Made by a program: the position numbers and the translations under genes. Shown here piece after piece: positions 16,112 to 24,253 of a DNA stretch of 54,809 nucleotides. Position 1 is the first letter of the stretch. Every line of letters starts with the position of its first letter. The notes under the pieces were generated by a model. The model had not been told where the DNA came from, did not search any database, and saw nothing but the letters and a program-made list of their open reading frames with translations. Origin of the DNA: Sphaerotilus sp. (GTDB lineage Bacteria > Pseudomonadota > Gammaproteobacteria > Burkholderiales > Burkholderiaceae_C); contig JAAFKB010000014.1 of assembly GCA_013299055.1 (NCBI GenBank), positions 1-54,809 on the forward strand, read 5' to 3'.

Positions 16112-18307
16112 ATGTACCTGCCGCCCGACGCACCCGCCAAGCGCATCCAGGAAGCGGAGGCCGCTCGCCGCAACCGCCAAGACATCGTCCGCGCCCTCTC
16201 GCACGGCGAAGTCAGTCGACGTGACCTGTTCCGCTGGGGCCTGTTCACGGTCACGGGCGGGCTGGCGCTCAAGCACGGCCTGCATCCCTTCGTGAGCAGC
16301 GCCTACGCGGCCGTGCCCACCGGCATCCCGCGCAGCCCCTTGTTCGGTGCGCTCCCGTTCACGCAGCCGATGCCCCGCGCCGATCTGCTGGCGCGCACCG
16401 CCAATCCGCTGACCACGATGGTGCCGGCGCCGCGCGCCGAGTCGAACCAGACGCTGCGCACGCTCGATCCCGCGCTGGTGGCGGCCTACCCCGGCGGCAA
16501 CCAGGGGCCGATCGAAGGCCGCCCGCCCGGTCCGATGTGGTCGCACCAGCGGTGGAACGAATTCCTGCCGCGCGTGGGGGTCGAGGTCACGCAGCAAGGC
16601 GCGAAGACGCTGACCACCTACAACCCTGGCGTGCCGGCCAAGCTGAACTCGGGCATCAACCCGGCCGCGCCGATCGCGCCGCGCTTCCACCCGCTGATGC
16701 CGGTGCAGCAGCCGAACTCGGTGTGGACCTTCAACGGCACCGTGCCCCCGAAACTGCTGCTGGGTCGCTACGGCGAGCCGATCCTGTTCCGCCACCATAA
16801 CCGCCTGCCCGCCGACCCGCGCCAGAACAACGGCTTCGGCCGCCACACCCTCACCACCCACGAGCACAACGGCCACCACGGCGCCGAGAACGACGGCTTC
16901 ACCGGCGCCTTCTTCTTCCCCGGCCAGTTCTACGACTACCACTGGCCGATCGTCCATGCCGGGTTCACGAACATCAACACCGCGGCCACCGACCCGCGCT
17001 GCGGCACCCCCAACGGCAGCGGTGGCATCACCAAGCTGCCCGGCGACTGGCGCGAGACCATGAGTTCGCACTGGTTCCACGACCACATGTTCGAGCACAC
17101 GGCGGAGAACGTCTACAAGGGCAACGCGGCACTGTTCAACCTCTACAGCGCGCTCGACCGGGGCAACGAGGCGATCAACGACGGCGTGAACCTGCGCCTG
17201 CCCAGCGGCCGGGCCAAGGACTGGGGCAACCTCGACTACGACGTGAACCTGATGCTCGCCGACAAGGCGTTCAACACCCAGGGCCAGCTGGCCTTCGACC
17301 TCTTCGACACCGATGGCTTCCTCGGCGACGTGATGACGGTCAACCTGGCCTACAAGCCGTATTTCGAGGTCGAGCGGCGCAAGTACCGCTTCCGGCTGCT
17401 CAACGGTGGTGTGGCGCGCATGTTCAAGGTGGCCCTGAGCGATGGCCGGCCTTTCTATCTGATCGCCAACGACGGCAACCTGCTGCCCCAGCGGCTGACG
17501 GTGGCCAGCACCGACCTCATGGGCGTGGGCGAACGCTACGACATCGTCATCGACTTCACCCAGTGGACGGTGGGCAGCAAGGTGCATCTGGTCAACCTGG
17601 CCGAGCACAACGACGGCCGGCAGGTCCACAGGACGCTGTCGCTGGCGCAGGCACTGGCCGGCTCGGACCGCGATCCCGGCGTCGGGCGCTTCCTGGAGTT
17701 CCGCATCGTGTGCAATCCGGCGCAGCCCGATGTCAGCCAGGTGCCACTGAACCTGATCGAGAACCCGGCGCTGACCCAGCCGGTGTCGCGCACACGGGTG
17801 TTCGAGTTCGGCCGTGGCGCCAACCAGACCCTGCCGACCGAAGGCACGCTGCCCACCGCCTCGGAAGGGCCGTGGGGCATCCGCACCGATGGCGGCTCGA
17901 TGCTGGCCGCCGCCTTCAGCCGCGTCAGCGCGCAGCCCGTCTACGGCACGCGCGAGATCTGGACCATGCGCACCAGCGGCGGCTGGGACCACCCGATCCA
18001 CACCCATTTCGAGGAAGGCATCCTGCTCACCCGCAACGGCTCGGCCGCCCAGGTGCCGCCGTGGGAGCGCGGGCGCAAGGACGTGTTCCGGCTGCGGCCA
18101 GGGGGCGAGATCCAGATCTCGATGCAGTTCCGCGACTGGGGCGGCATGTTCGTGCAGCACTGCCACACCACCACGCACGAGGACCACGCGATGCTGCTGC
18201 GCTGGGACTTGAGTCCGGGCGTGACGCCGTCGCTGGTGCCGCTGCCGACGCCACTGCCGCGCCCGCAAGGCGTGAGCTTCGCGCCCGTCGCCGAAACGCT
18301 GCGTTGA
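16112..18307 (+). CDS. Tat-exported multicopper oxidase
   Basis: A 731-residue cupredoxin enzyme. A twin-arginine signal (SRRDLFRWGLF, Arg36-Arg37) predicts folded export. The four copper blocks are complete: THEHNGHHG (about residues 249-257), HWFHDHMFEH (about 320-329), HPIHTHFE (about 627-634) and HCHTTTHEDHAM (683-694), the last with the axial Met of the type 1 site. The enzyme takes one electron at a time from a substrate and reduces O2 to water. It is longer than CotA or CueO, so substrates such as Mn(II) or phenols are possible but unproven. It leads an operon with an unknown protein and a Sco-cytochrome fusion. Confidence 0.93.
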   Translation: MYLPPDAPAKRIQEAEAARRNRQDIVRALSHGEVSRRDLFRWGLFTVTGGLALKHGLHPFVSSAYAAVPTGIPRSPLFGALPFTQPMPRADLLARTANPLTTMVPAPRAESNQTLRTLDPALVAAYPGGNQGPIEGRPPGPMWSHQRWNEFLPRVGVEVTQQGAKTLTTYNPGVPAKLNSGINPAAPIAPRFHPLMPVQQPNSVWTFNGTVPPKLLLGRYGEPILFRHHNRLPADPRQNNGFGRHTLTTHEHNGHHGAENDGFTGAFFFPGQFYDYHWPIVHAGFTNINTAATDPRCGTPNGSGGITKLPGDWRETMSSHWFHDHMFEHTAENVYKGNAALFNLYSALDRGNEAINDGVNLRLPSGRAKDWGNLDYDVNLMLADKAFNTQGQLAFDLFDTDGFLGDVMTVNLAYKPYFEVERRKYRFRLLNGGVARMFKVALSDGRPFYLIANDGNLLPQRLTVASTDLMGVGERYDIVIDFTQWTVGSKVHLVNLAEHNDGRQVHRTLSLAQALAGSDRDPGVGRFLEFRIVCNPAQPDVSQVPLNLIENPALTQPVSRTRVFEFGRGANQTLPTEGTLPTASEGPWGIRTDGGSMLAAAFSRVSAQPVYGTREIWTMRTSGGWDHPIHTHFEEGILLTRNGSAAQVPPWERGRKDVFRLRPGGEIQISMQFRDWGGMFVQHCHTTTHEDHAMLLRWDLSPGVTPSLVPLPTPLPRPQGVSFAPVAETLR

Positions 18308-18341
18308 CCTTTCTTCTGGTTTCTGGATCTGGAGCATTCCC

Positions 18342-18734
18342 ATGGCTGTCCACACGCTGCGCCTGCCCGTGAACTACGTCGGGCTGGCCACCGCCACCCT
18401 GGAGGCCGTGACCTTCACCGGGGTCGGCCTCCTGCACACCCGCATCAGCCGCGACGCCGAGACCGGTGTGCAGACGCTGCTGGCCGACTTCGACATGCGG
18501 GGCATCGTCGGTCAGGGACTGCCCAGCCTGACGCGCTATGTCATCACCAGCGTGGAGTCGCTGGTGCTGCCCCACCAGCCGACGCAGACGCTGGAGATCA
18601 CCTTCCCGATGGAGCCGGTCGGCGGCCTGCTGCAGCGCACGCTGCGCATGGGGGTGGTGAAGCTGGTGATGCTGATCGACATGCACACGGGCGCGGTGCA
18701 GGCGATCCACAACGTGGCCGTGGTGCTGCTGTGA
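18342..18734 (+). CDS. Unknown 130-residue protein in the oxidase operon
   Basis: I do not recognise this protein. It has no signal peptide, no cysteine and no clear membrane helix. It is rich in alternating hydrophobic residues, such as VNYVGLATATLEAVTF and GVVKLVMLIDMHTGAVQ, which suggests a beta-rich soluble fold. It lies 34 bases after the multicopper oxidase and overlaps the next gene by four bases (GTGA), so it is almost certainly part of the same operon and may be an assembly or regulatory partner. Confidence 0.75.
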   Translation: MAVHTLRLPVNYVGLATATLEAVTFTGVGLLHTRISRDAETGVQTLLADFDMRGIVGQGLPSLTRYVITSVESLVLPHQPTQTLEITFPMEPVGGLLQRTLRMGVVKLVMLIDMHTGAVQAIHNVAVVLL

Positions 18735-19675
18735 GCGGGCGCTGGCGGCTGTGGCTGGCCAGCGTGCTGGGCATGGTGGTGGTGGCGGCCGGGCTGCTGG
18801 CCTTCGAGGGCCGCACCGCCACGCGCCCCTGGGAGGACGGCTACCTGCCCAACCCGCTGCTGACCACGCAGCACGGCGAGCGCATCCGCTTCCACGACCT
18901 GATCCGGGGCCGTGCGGTGGCGGTCAACACCTTCTTCACCGTCTGCACCGACGTGTGCCCGCTGGGGACGGCCAAGCTGCTGGAGCTGCAGCGCCAGCTG
19001 GGCGAGCGGGTCGGGCGGGACATCGTGTTCCTGTCGATCAGCGTCGATCCGGCGCACGACACGCCCGCCGCGATGCACGCCTATGCGGCGCAATATGGCG
19101 CCGGGCCGGGCTGGTATTTCCTGACCGGCCAGGAGGCGGAGGTGGCGCAGCTGGTGCGGCGGCTGGGGCTGGGGTCGATCGGGCCGACCTCGCCGCGCGA
19201 TGCGCACACCAGCACGCTGCGGGTGGGCCATGAGCTGTCAGGGCAGTGGATGAAGACCTCGTCCACCGACAACCCGCTGTACGTGGCCGAGACGGTGCGC
19301 ACCTTCCTCGGCTGGCCGAGGACGGACGCGGCGCCGGACTACCGGCAGGCCCGTGCGCTGCAGATCACCAGCGGCGAATACCTGTTCCGCAACGGCTGCG
19401 CGGCCTGCCATTCCATCGGCGAGGGCGACCGCCTGGGGCCGGACCTGCGCGATGTCGGGCAGCGGCGCGACCGGGCCTGGCTGGAGCGGTTCGTGTCGGC
19501 GCCAGACGCGATGCTGGATGCGGGCGACCCTGTCGCGCAGGCGCTGCTGGCGCGCTACAAGGGGGTGCGCATGCCCAATCTCGGGCTGGCGCCGGATGAG
19601 GTGCGGGAGATCCTGGGATACATCGAGGCGCGGTCGGCTCGGCTGGGCGGGCGGGCGCACGCGGGGGGGCATTGA
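18731..19675 (+). CDS. Sco/SenC-cytochrome c fusion protein
   Basis: A 314-residue membrane-anchored protein. An N-terminal helix (residues 7-25) is followed by a Sco/thioredoxin-like domain with the copper ligands Cys72 and Cys76 (CTDVC) and a candidate His159. A mono-heme cytochrome c domain then carries CAACH (residues 223-227) and Met281 (VRMPNLGL) as probable axial ligand. Sco proteins carry copper or act as thiol reductases; the cytochrome can move electrons. In this operon the fusion could load copper into the oxidase or accept its electrons. The start is a GTG overlapping the preceding stop. Confidence 0.88.
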   Translation: MSGRWRLWLASVLGMVVVAAGLLAFEGRTATRPWEDGYLPNPLLTTQHGERIRFHDLIRGRAVAVNTFFTVCTDVCPLGTAKLLELQRQLGERVGRDIVFLSISVDPAHDTPAAMHAYAAQYGAGPGWYFLTGQEAEVAQLVRRLGLGSIGPTSPRDAHTSTLRVGHELSGQWMKTSSTDNPLYVAETVRTFLGWPRTDAAPDYRQARALQITSGEYLFRNGCAACHSIGEGDRLGPDLRDVGQRRDRAWLERFVSAPDAMLDAGDPVAQALLARYKGVRMPNLGLAPDEVREILGYIEARSARLGGRAHAGGH

Positions 19676-19742
19676 GGTCCGCTGCATGGAATGCGGATCA
19701 ATGCCTGTCTGGATACGATGTGGCGGATTCTTGTCCCGCCGC

Positions 19743-20462
19743 TCAGCCCCCCAGCCCCGCGAACACGTTCTGCACATCCTCGTTCGCATCCAGCGCGGCC
19801 AGGAACGCCTCGACCTCTTCCAACTGCTCCGCGCTCAGGCTGTCCGGCGCGACCGGGTTCTTCGGCTTGTAGCCGAGCTTGGTGGACAGCACCGTGAAGC
19901 CATGGGCGGGCAGGGCGCGGCTGACCAGATCCAGCTCGGTCGGCGCCGTGTAGAACAGCGTCGTGCCGTCCTCGTCGCCGGCTTCCAGGTCTTGCGCGCC
20001 GGCCTCGATGGCGGCCAGTTCCGGGTCGGTGCCGGCCTTGGCGTCGGTCGGTTCGGCCTCGACCATGCCGAGGTGGTCGAAGTCCCACGCCACCGAGCCG
20101 GAAGTGCCGAGCTGCCCCTTGCGGAACAGCACGCGCATCTCGGACGCCGCCCGGTTCACGTTGTCCGTCAGGCACTCGACCATCACGGGGACACGGTGCG
20201 GCGCAAAACCTTCATAGACGACGTGCTCGAAATGCACCGATTCACCCGTCAGCCCGGCGCCCTTCTTGATCGCCCGGTCCAGCGTGTCCTTGGGCATCGA
20301 GACCTTGCGCGCCTGCTCGATCACCAGACGCAGCCGCGCATTCGCCGCCGGGTCCGCGCCATGGCGGGCGGCGATCATGATGTCCTTGGCGAGCTTGCCG
20401 AAGAGACGGCCCTTGGCGTTGGCCGCCAGGTCCTTGTGCTTGGCTTTCCACTGTGCGCCCAT
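19743..20462 (-). CDS. YebC/PmpR-family protein
   Basis: A 239-residue protein matching the family from end to end: [20 protein letters not shown] at the start, [25 protein letters not shown], and the acidic C-terminal domain ending [16 protein letters not shown]. Members bind DNA as regulators; related YebC proteins also help ribosomes at proline stretches. Position gives no further hint: its neighbours are a restriction-modification island and the oxidase operon, with which it converges. Confidence 0.93.
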   Translation of the reverse strand: MGAQWKAKHKDLAANAKGRLFGKLAKDIMIAARHGADPAANARLRLVIEQARKVSMPKDTLDRAIKKGAGLTGESVHFEHVVYEGFAPHRVPVMVECLTDNVNRAASEMRVLFRKGQLGTSGSVAWDFDHLGMVEAEPTDAKAGTDPELAAIEAGAQDLEAGDEDGTTLFYTAPTELDLVSRALPAHGFTVLSTKLGYKPKNPVAPDSLSAEQLEEVEAFLAALDANEDVQNVFAGLGG

Positions 20463-20569
20463 GATGGAGCTTCCTTGCGTTTGGTGAGAGGGAGAGGCTG
20501 CTCGTCGCCGGGGTCGATGGAGCGGCGGTCAGTTTAGTGGACGCCCGCAGGCATTTTTGGGTATTGATC

Positions 20570-20596
20570 TGCACCAGATTGGTGTAAAATGGTGCA
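20570..20596. promoter_or_regulatory. Three half-sites at 10-bp spacing upstream of the RHH-methyltransferase operon
   Basis: TGCACCA (20570-20576, inverted), TGGTGTA (20580-20586) and TGGTGCA (20590-20596) begin exactly ten bases apart, so all face one side of the helix. A TAAAAT -10 box (20585-20590) lies inside the array and the RHH start is only nine bases beyond it. Occupancy would block the promoter. Autoregulation by the ribbon-helix-helix protein just downstream is the natural reading. Confidence 0.5.
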
Positions 20597-20598
20597 CT

Positions 20599-20838
20599 AT
20601 GGCCAATAGACGAATCCAGTCCTACACCGCCCCGGCGGAGCGCACCGTGCGGGCATCTGTGAGTTTTCCCGAGGACCAGTACGCCGAACTGGAGCAGCTC
20701 GCCCTGGCACAGCGGGTGTCGCTCGCGTGGGTGGTTCGAGAGGCCGTGCAAAGCTACCTTGTGCAGCGTTTGCCTCAGCCGCCATGTGCAGACACCACGT
20801 CCGAGCCACTTCCACAAGGAGCTTCCGATGGGCAGTGA
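20599..20838 (+). CDS. Ribbon-helix-helix (CopG/Arc-type) DNA-binding protein
   Basis: A 79-residue protein with an RHH fold: the beta strand TVRASVSFP (about residues 15-23), helix EDQYAELEQLALAQR and helix SLAWVVREAVQSYL. It should dimerise and bind short DNA half-sites. No ribosome site precedes the ATG at 20599, and the -10 box ends nine bases before it, so the message may be nearly leaderless. It overlaps the methyltransferase gene by 11 bases. It probably represses its own operon, playing the part a C protein plays in other restriction systems. Confidence 0.75.
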   Translation: MANRRIQSYTAPAERTVRASVSFPEDQYAELEQLALAQRVSLAWVVREAVQSYLVQRLPQPPCADTTSEPLPQGASDGQ

Positions 20839-21802
20839 CGACATTTCTGTCCTGCAGATGCTGGATTTGCACGGGTATGCGTTCGACTACCAGACCCATG
20901 CCTTCACGCACTCGCGAGCGGTTCATGCGGATTGTTTCGAATGGCTGGGGCGTCTGCAGCCGGAGAGCCTCCATGCCGTCGTGACCGATCCACCCTATGG
21001 GGTCAAGGAATACGACTTCGACCAGCTCGACAAGAAGCACGCGGGGGTTGGTGGCGTCTGGCGCCTGCCACCTTCGTTCGACGGGCATGTGCGCTCGCCG
21101 TTGCCTCGTTTCACTGCGCTCGACAAGAAGGAGCGTGAATCGGTGGATCGTTTCTTCTTCGAATGGGGACGACTGGTTCACCGTTCCCTGCGACCCGGCG
21201 GGCATGTGATCCTGGCATCCAACTCGTTTCTGTCACAACTCGTGTTTGCCGCGCTGGTGCGCAGCGGGCTGGAGTTCCGGGGCGAGATGATTCGCTTGGT
21301 CCGCACGATGCGCGGCGGCGATCGCCCCAAGAATGCGGAAGAAGAGTTCCCCGGCGTGTGCTCTCTGCCGCGTGGTTGCTACGAGCCGTGGGGGATTTTC
21401 CGCAAGCCGTTGCCGTACAAGATGACGGTGGCCGAGTGCCTGCGCACCTACGGCACCGGCGGATTGCGACGCCTTGAAAACGGCAACCCGTTCAGTGATG
21501 TGGTCATGAGCGAGCGCACCCCAGTCAGAGAGCGTGAAGTCGCAGACCATCCGAGCCTCAAGCCGCAATCGCTCATGCGGCAGATCGTGCGCGCCGCCCT
21601 GCCGCTGGGCACGGGCGTGATCGCCGATCCGTTCATGGGGTCCGGGTCCACGCTCGCTGCCGCCGAGGCGCAGGGCTTGCAATGTGTCGGCATCGAGAGA
21701 TTTCAGGACTACTACGATCTGGCGCTCAAGGCGGTGCCGGTGCTGGCGGCTGCCAAGGTTCGTCGCCTGGATGAGCCGGACGAACAACTGCATCTGCTCT
21801 GA
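20828..21802 (+). CDS. DNA methyltransferase (N4-cytosine/N6-adenine, beta class)
   Basis: A 324-residue methyltransferase. The catalytic TDPPY motif IV is at residues 53-57, and the S-adenosylmethionine motif I (FMGSGST, residues 269-275) comes near the C-terminus; this IV-before-I order defines the beta class. A 100-200 residue region between should recognise the target sequence. The start has an AAGGAG ribosome site. The gene follows an RHH protein and faces a convergent broken gene, so it looks like the M of a type II restriction-modification pair. The target sequence cannot be inferred. Confidence 0.92.
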   Translation: MGSDDISVLQMLDLHGYAFDYQTHAFTHSRAVHADCFEWLGRLQPESLHAVVTDPPYGVKEYDFDQLDKKHAGVGGVWRLPPSFDGHVRSPLPRFTALDKKERESVDRFFFEWGRLVHRSLRPGGHVILASNSFLSQLVFAALVRSGLEFRGEMIRLVRTMRGGDRPKNAEEEFPGVCSLPRGCYEPWGIFRKPLPYKMTVAECLRTYGTGGLRRLENGNPFSDVVMSERTPVREREVADHPSLKPQSLMRQIVRAALPLGTGVIADPFMGSGSTLAAAEAQGLQCVGIERFQDYYDLALKAVPVLAAAKVRRLDEPDEQLHLL

Positions 21803-21812
21803 AGCCGCAAGG

Positions 21813-22236
21813 TCAAAGTGGCAGATCAGGTGCGTTGTAGATCCAGTTCGCCATCAGCTTGCGGTAGCCGGAGTCCTTCACGGCCGCGGTGATCGTGCGA
21901 CGGCTGGTCTCCGAGCGTCCGGCGAACTGCCAATCGCTTGTGGTACTGGTTCTTGACGATGGTGGCGCACTGCTTCGGAATGCCCGCGCTCATGAACTCG
22001 CCCACGATGCTGCTGAAATTGGCTGGCATCAGGATCGACTCGAAGCGGGCCATGCCGTTCTCGTGCATCCGCTGGTTGACCATGCGGATGAAACCGATGA
22101 ACTCGTTCATGGCCGCGCAAATGTGCGCAGGGGTGACACCGTGGGGAATGCGGGCTTGGGGGTTGAAGTGCGCCAGGTGAACAGGCGTCGGGTCGCAGGC
22201 GGCTCGTTCGATCTGGGTGTGGGGCGGGCTGGTCAT
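21813..22236 (-). pseudogene. Broken gene, probable cognate restriction endonuclease remnant
   Basis: From the ATG at 22236 the frame encodes an N-terminal domain (MNEFIGFIRMVNQRMHENG, GEFMSAGIPKQCATIVKNQ) and then derails. Ten bases before the methyltransferase end, a different minus frame holds a sensible C-terminus from about 21935: DWQFAGRSETSRRTITAAV and YRKLMANWIYNAP, ending at a TGA at 21813. The two pieces look like the ends of one protein with the middle missing, where a PD-(D/E)xK core would be expected. The convergent position beside the methyltransferase supports a restriction enzyme. The family call is from memory, not from a search. Confidence 0.65.
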
Positions 22237-22289
22237 GGATGAATGGTGGTGGGTGGGCGGTGTGAATCTTTCATTGTCTCGAAAGACGC

Positions 22290-22988
22290 TCACGCCTTCG
22301 CCACCCACGCCAGCACATGCGTGCGCAGCAGCGGCACGGCGTTGAGCACCGGGTAGAGCCCCGGCGACACCCGGCACGCCACCCGCGCCAGCGGCGGCGC
22401 CAGCGTCACGCGCCGTGCTTCGATCCGCCCTTCGGGAAACAGCGCGCGCACCCGCCGCAGCGGCACCCCCCGCACGTCCCGGTTGCGCGGGTTGTCCACC
22501 GTGAAGTCGTACCAGAGCACCGCCCCGCCCGGCTTCACCCAGCGCCACATCGCCGCGGCCAGTCGCGCTTGAAACGCATCGTCCAGCAGCGACGAAAACA
22601 CCGTGGCCTGGAAGACGAGGTCACAGCTCGCGTCGCCGACCGGGGCTGCACAGGCGTCCCCCAGGTGCAGCGCCACCCGCTCGGGCAGCGTGGCGCGTGA
22701 CTCGGCGTGGCGTTCGGGCAGCAGTTCGAGGCCGGTGAGATGCTCCGGCCGGAAGCCCATGCGCAGGAACTCCAGCAGGTTGCCTCCCGCCCCGCAGCCC
22801 ACCTCCAGCAGGGTGCGCTCGGGCAGGTCGTGCCAGCCGCGGCGGGCGAGCATCTGTAGCATGACCCGCTGGCGCTCCTGCACGGTCTGCCAGACATCGG
22901 GCTGCAGCAGGCTGTAGCGGTCGGTGGGCTGACCAGCCGCACGGCGGGCGTAGCGTTCGGCCACGCGGTCGGTCTCGGTCGTCGCCAT
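22290..22988 (-). CDS. SAM-dependent methyltransferase (class I)
   Basis: A 232-residue methyltransferase with motif I LLEVGCGAGGNLLEF (about residues 61-75), an acidic motif II (GLELLP) and LHLGDACAAPVGDASCDLV. The C-terminal half is hydrophobic in places (YPVLNAVPLLRTHVLAWV) and may contact a lipid-linked glycan. It begins two bases after the upstream glycosyltransferase stop, so it is likely to methylate the polysaccharide or its cap. The real acceptor is unknown. Confidence 0.85.
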   Translation of the reverse strand: MATTETDRVAERYARRAAGQPTDRYSLLQPDVWQTVQERQRVMLQMLARRGWHDLPERTLLEVGCGAGGNLLEFLRMGFRPEHLTGLELLPERHAESRATLPERVALHLGDACAAPVGDASCDLVFQATVFSSLLDDAFQARLAAAMWRWVKPGGAVLWYDFTVDNPRNRDVRGVPLRRVRALFPEGRIEARRVTLAPPLARVACRVSPGLYPVLNAVPLLRTHVLAWVAKA

Positions 22989-22990
22989 CG

Positions 22991-24241
22991 TCAACTTCCG
23001 CAGGCGGCCAGGAAACGCCGTGCCAGCACCGGGTAGGTGTGGTGCGCCTGCACGAACGCCTGGCCACGCTCGCCCATCGCGTGGCGCTCGGTCGTCGTCA
23101 GCGCGGCCATGCGCTTGAGGCCATCCGCCACGGCGTCGGCGGACTCGGGCGCCACCGTCAGCCCGCAGCCCGCTTCCGCCACCGGATCGTTGCCCGCCTC
23201 CACCGAATGCAGCACCGCGCAGCCGGCCATCATGTAGTCCATCAGCTTGTTCGGCGCGATGCCGAAGCGGTAGATCGGCACCCGCTGCCAGCCGATGTAG
23301 GCGATGTCGATCTCGGCGAGGAAGGCGGGGATCTGCGCCTTGGGGATGGGCGGCAGCAGGTGCACCGTGTCCGACAGCCCTTCCGCCTGGATGCGGGCGA
23401 CCAGCCGGTCGCGCTCGTGGCCGCTGCCGACCATGACCAGCTCGATGGCCTGGGCTTGTGCATGGAGCAGCCGCATCGCGTCCAGCAGGGTGTCGAGCGC
23501 GTTGGGCAATCCCATCGACCCCGCATAGCCGACCACAAGGGCGCCATGCACATGGGCTTGCTCGATCGCGGCATGGACATCGGCGCGCAGTACCGGCAAT
23601 TCCCCCGTCCACTCGTCCAGCGTGATGCCGTTCGGCACGATGTGCAGCTTCTTCAGGTCCAGCCCGCGACTGGCCATGTGCGCGTGGACCTTGGGCAGCA
23701 TCGAGACCACCACATCCGCGTCGCGGTAGGCGTCGTCCTCGGCCTTCTGGCACAGCAGGATGAAGGGGTGCCGCGGCGACATGCCCGACAGCTCGATCGG
23801 CGACAGTGGCCAGAGGTCATGCACCTCGAACACCAGCTTGGCCCGTGCCATGCGCGCCAGCCGCCGGGCGACCCAGATGTCCATCGGGTAGGTGCTCGAC
23901 GCGATCACGACATCCGGGCGGAACTGCGTGGCGATGCGCCGCGAGGCCCGCCACACCTGGCGCAGGAAGGCCCAGATGTTCTTGACCCGCCCCAGTCCGT
24001 TGCCCTGGTAGGCGGGACCGGGGAACCAGTGGTAGTCGATGCCGTCGATGTCCTGGTGGGTGGGGGCGTTGATCGGGTGGTCGCGGTGGGTGGGGGCGGT
24101 GGCGCGCACATGCGAGGTGGCGCAGGCCACCATCTGCACCCGGTGCCCCATGCGGGTCCACTCGCGGGCGAGGTAGTAGGGCCGGAATTCCATGCCCAGC
24201 GCGGGCGTGCCCGCGTAGTGGTTCAGGTAGAGGATGTTCAT
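22991..24241 (-). CDS. Glycosyltransferase family 4 (GT-B)
   Basis: A 416-residue GT-B enzyme. The N-terminal domain begins MNILYLNHYAGTPALGMEF, then FEVHDLWPLSP. The C-terminal domain has GYAGSMGLPNALDTLL, LVMVGSGHERDRL and an acidic loop IAPNKLMDYMMAGCAVL, which resemble the nucleotide-sugar site of GT4 enzymes of the WbuB/WcaI kind that add GlcNAc-type sugars. It acts in the cytoplasm on a lipid-linked acceptor. It sits between two other sugar-transfer genes in the polysaccharide operon. Confidence 0.9.
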   Translation of the reverse strand: MNILYLNHYAGTPALGMEFRPYYLAREWTRMGHRVQMVACATSHVRATAPTHRDHPINAPTHQDIDGIDYHWFPGPAYQGNGLGRVKNIWAFLRQVWRASRRIATQFRPDVVIASSTYPMDIWVARRLARMARAKLVFEVHDLWPLSPIELSGMSPRHPFILLCQKAEDDAYRDADVVVSMLPKVHAHMASRGLDLKKLHIVPNGITLDEWTGELPVLRADVHAAIEQAHVHGALVVGYAGSMGLPNALDTLLDAMRLLHAQAQAIELVMVGSGHERDRLVARIQAEGLSDTVHLLPPIPKAQIPAFLAEIDIAYIGWQRVPIYRFGIAPNKLMDYMMAGCAVLHSVEAGNDPVAEAGCGLTVAPESADAVADGLKRMAALTTTERHAMGERGQAFVQAHHTYPVLARRFLAACGS

Positions 24242-24253
24242 GTCACCTGCATG

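Noticed and set aside
15854..18355. 833-codon open frame on the minus strand across the multicopper oxidase
   Set aside because: It is an antisense shadow in GC-rich DNA: the translation is rich in His, Arg and Gln, lacks any domain, and the plus strand carries all copper motifs.
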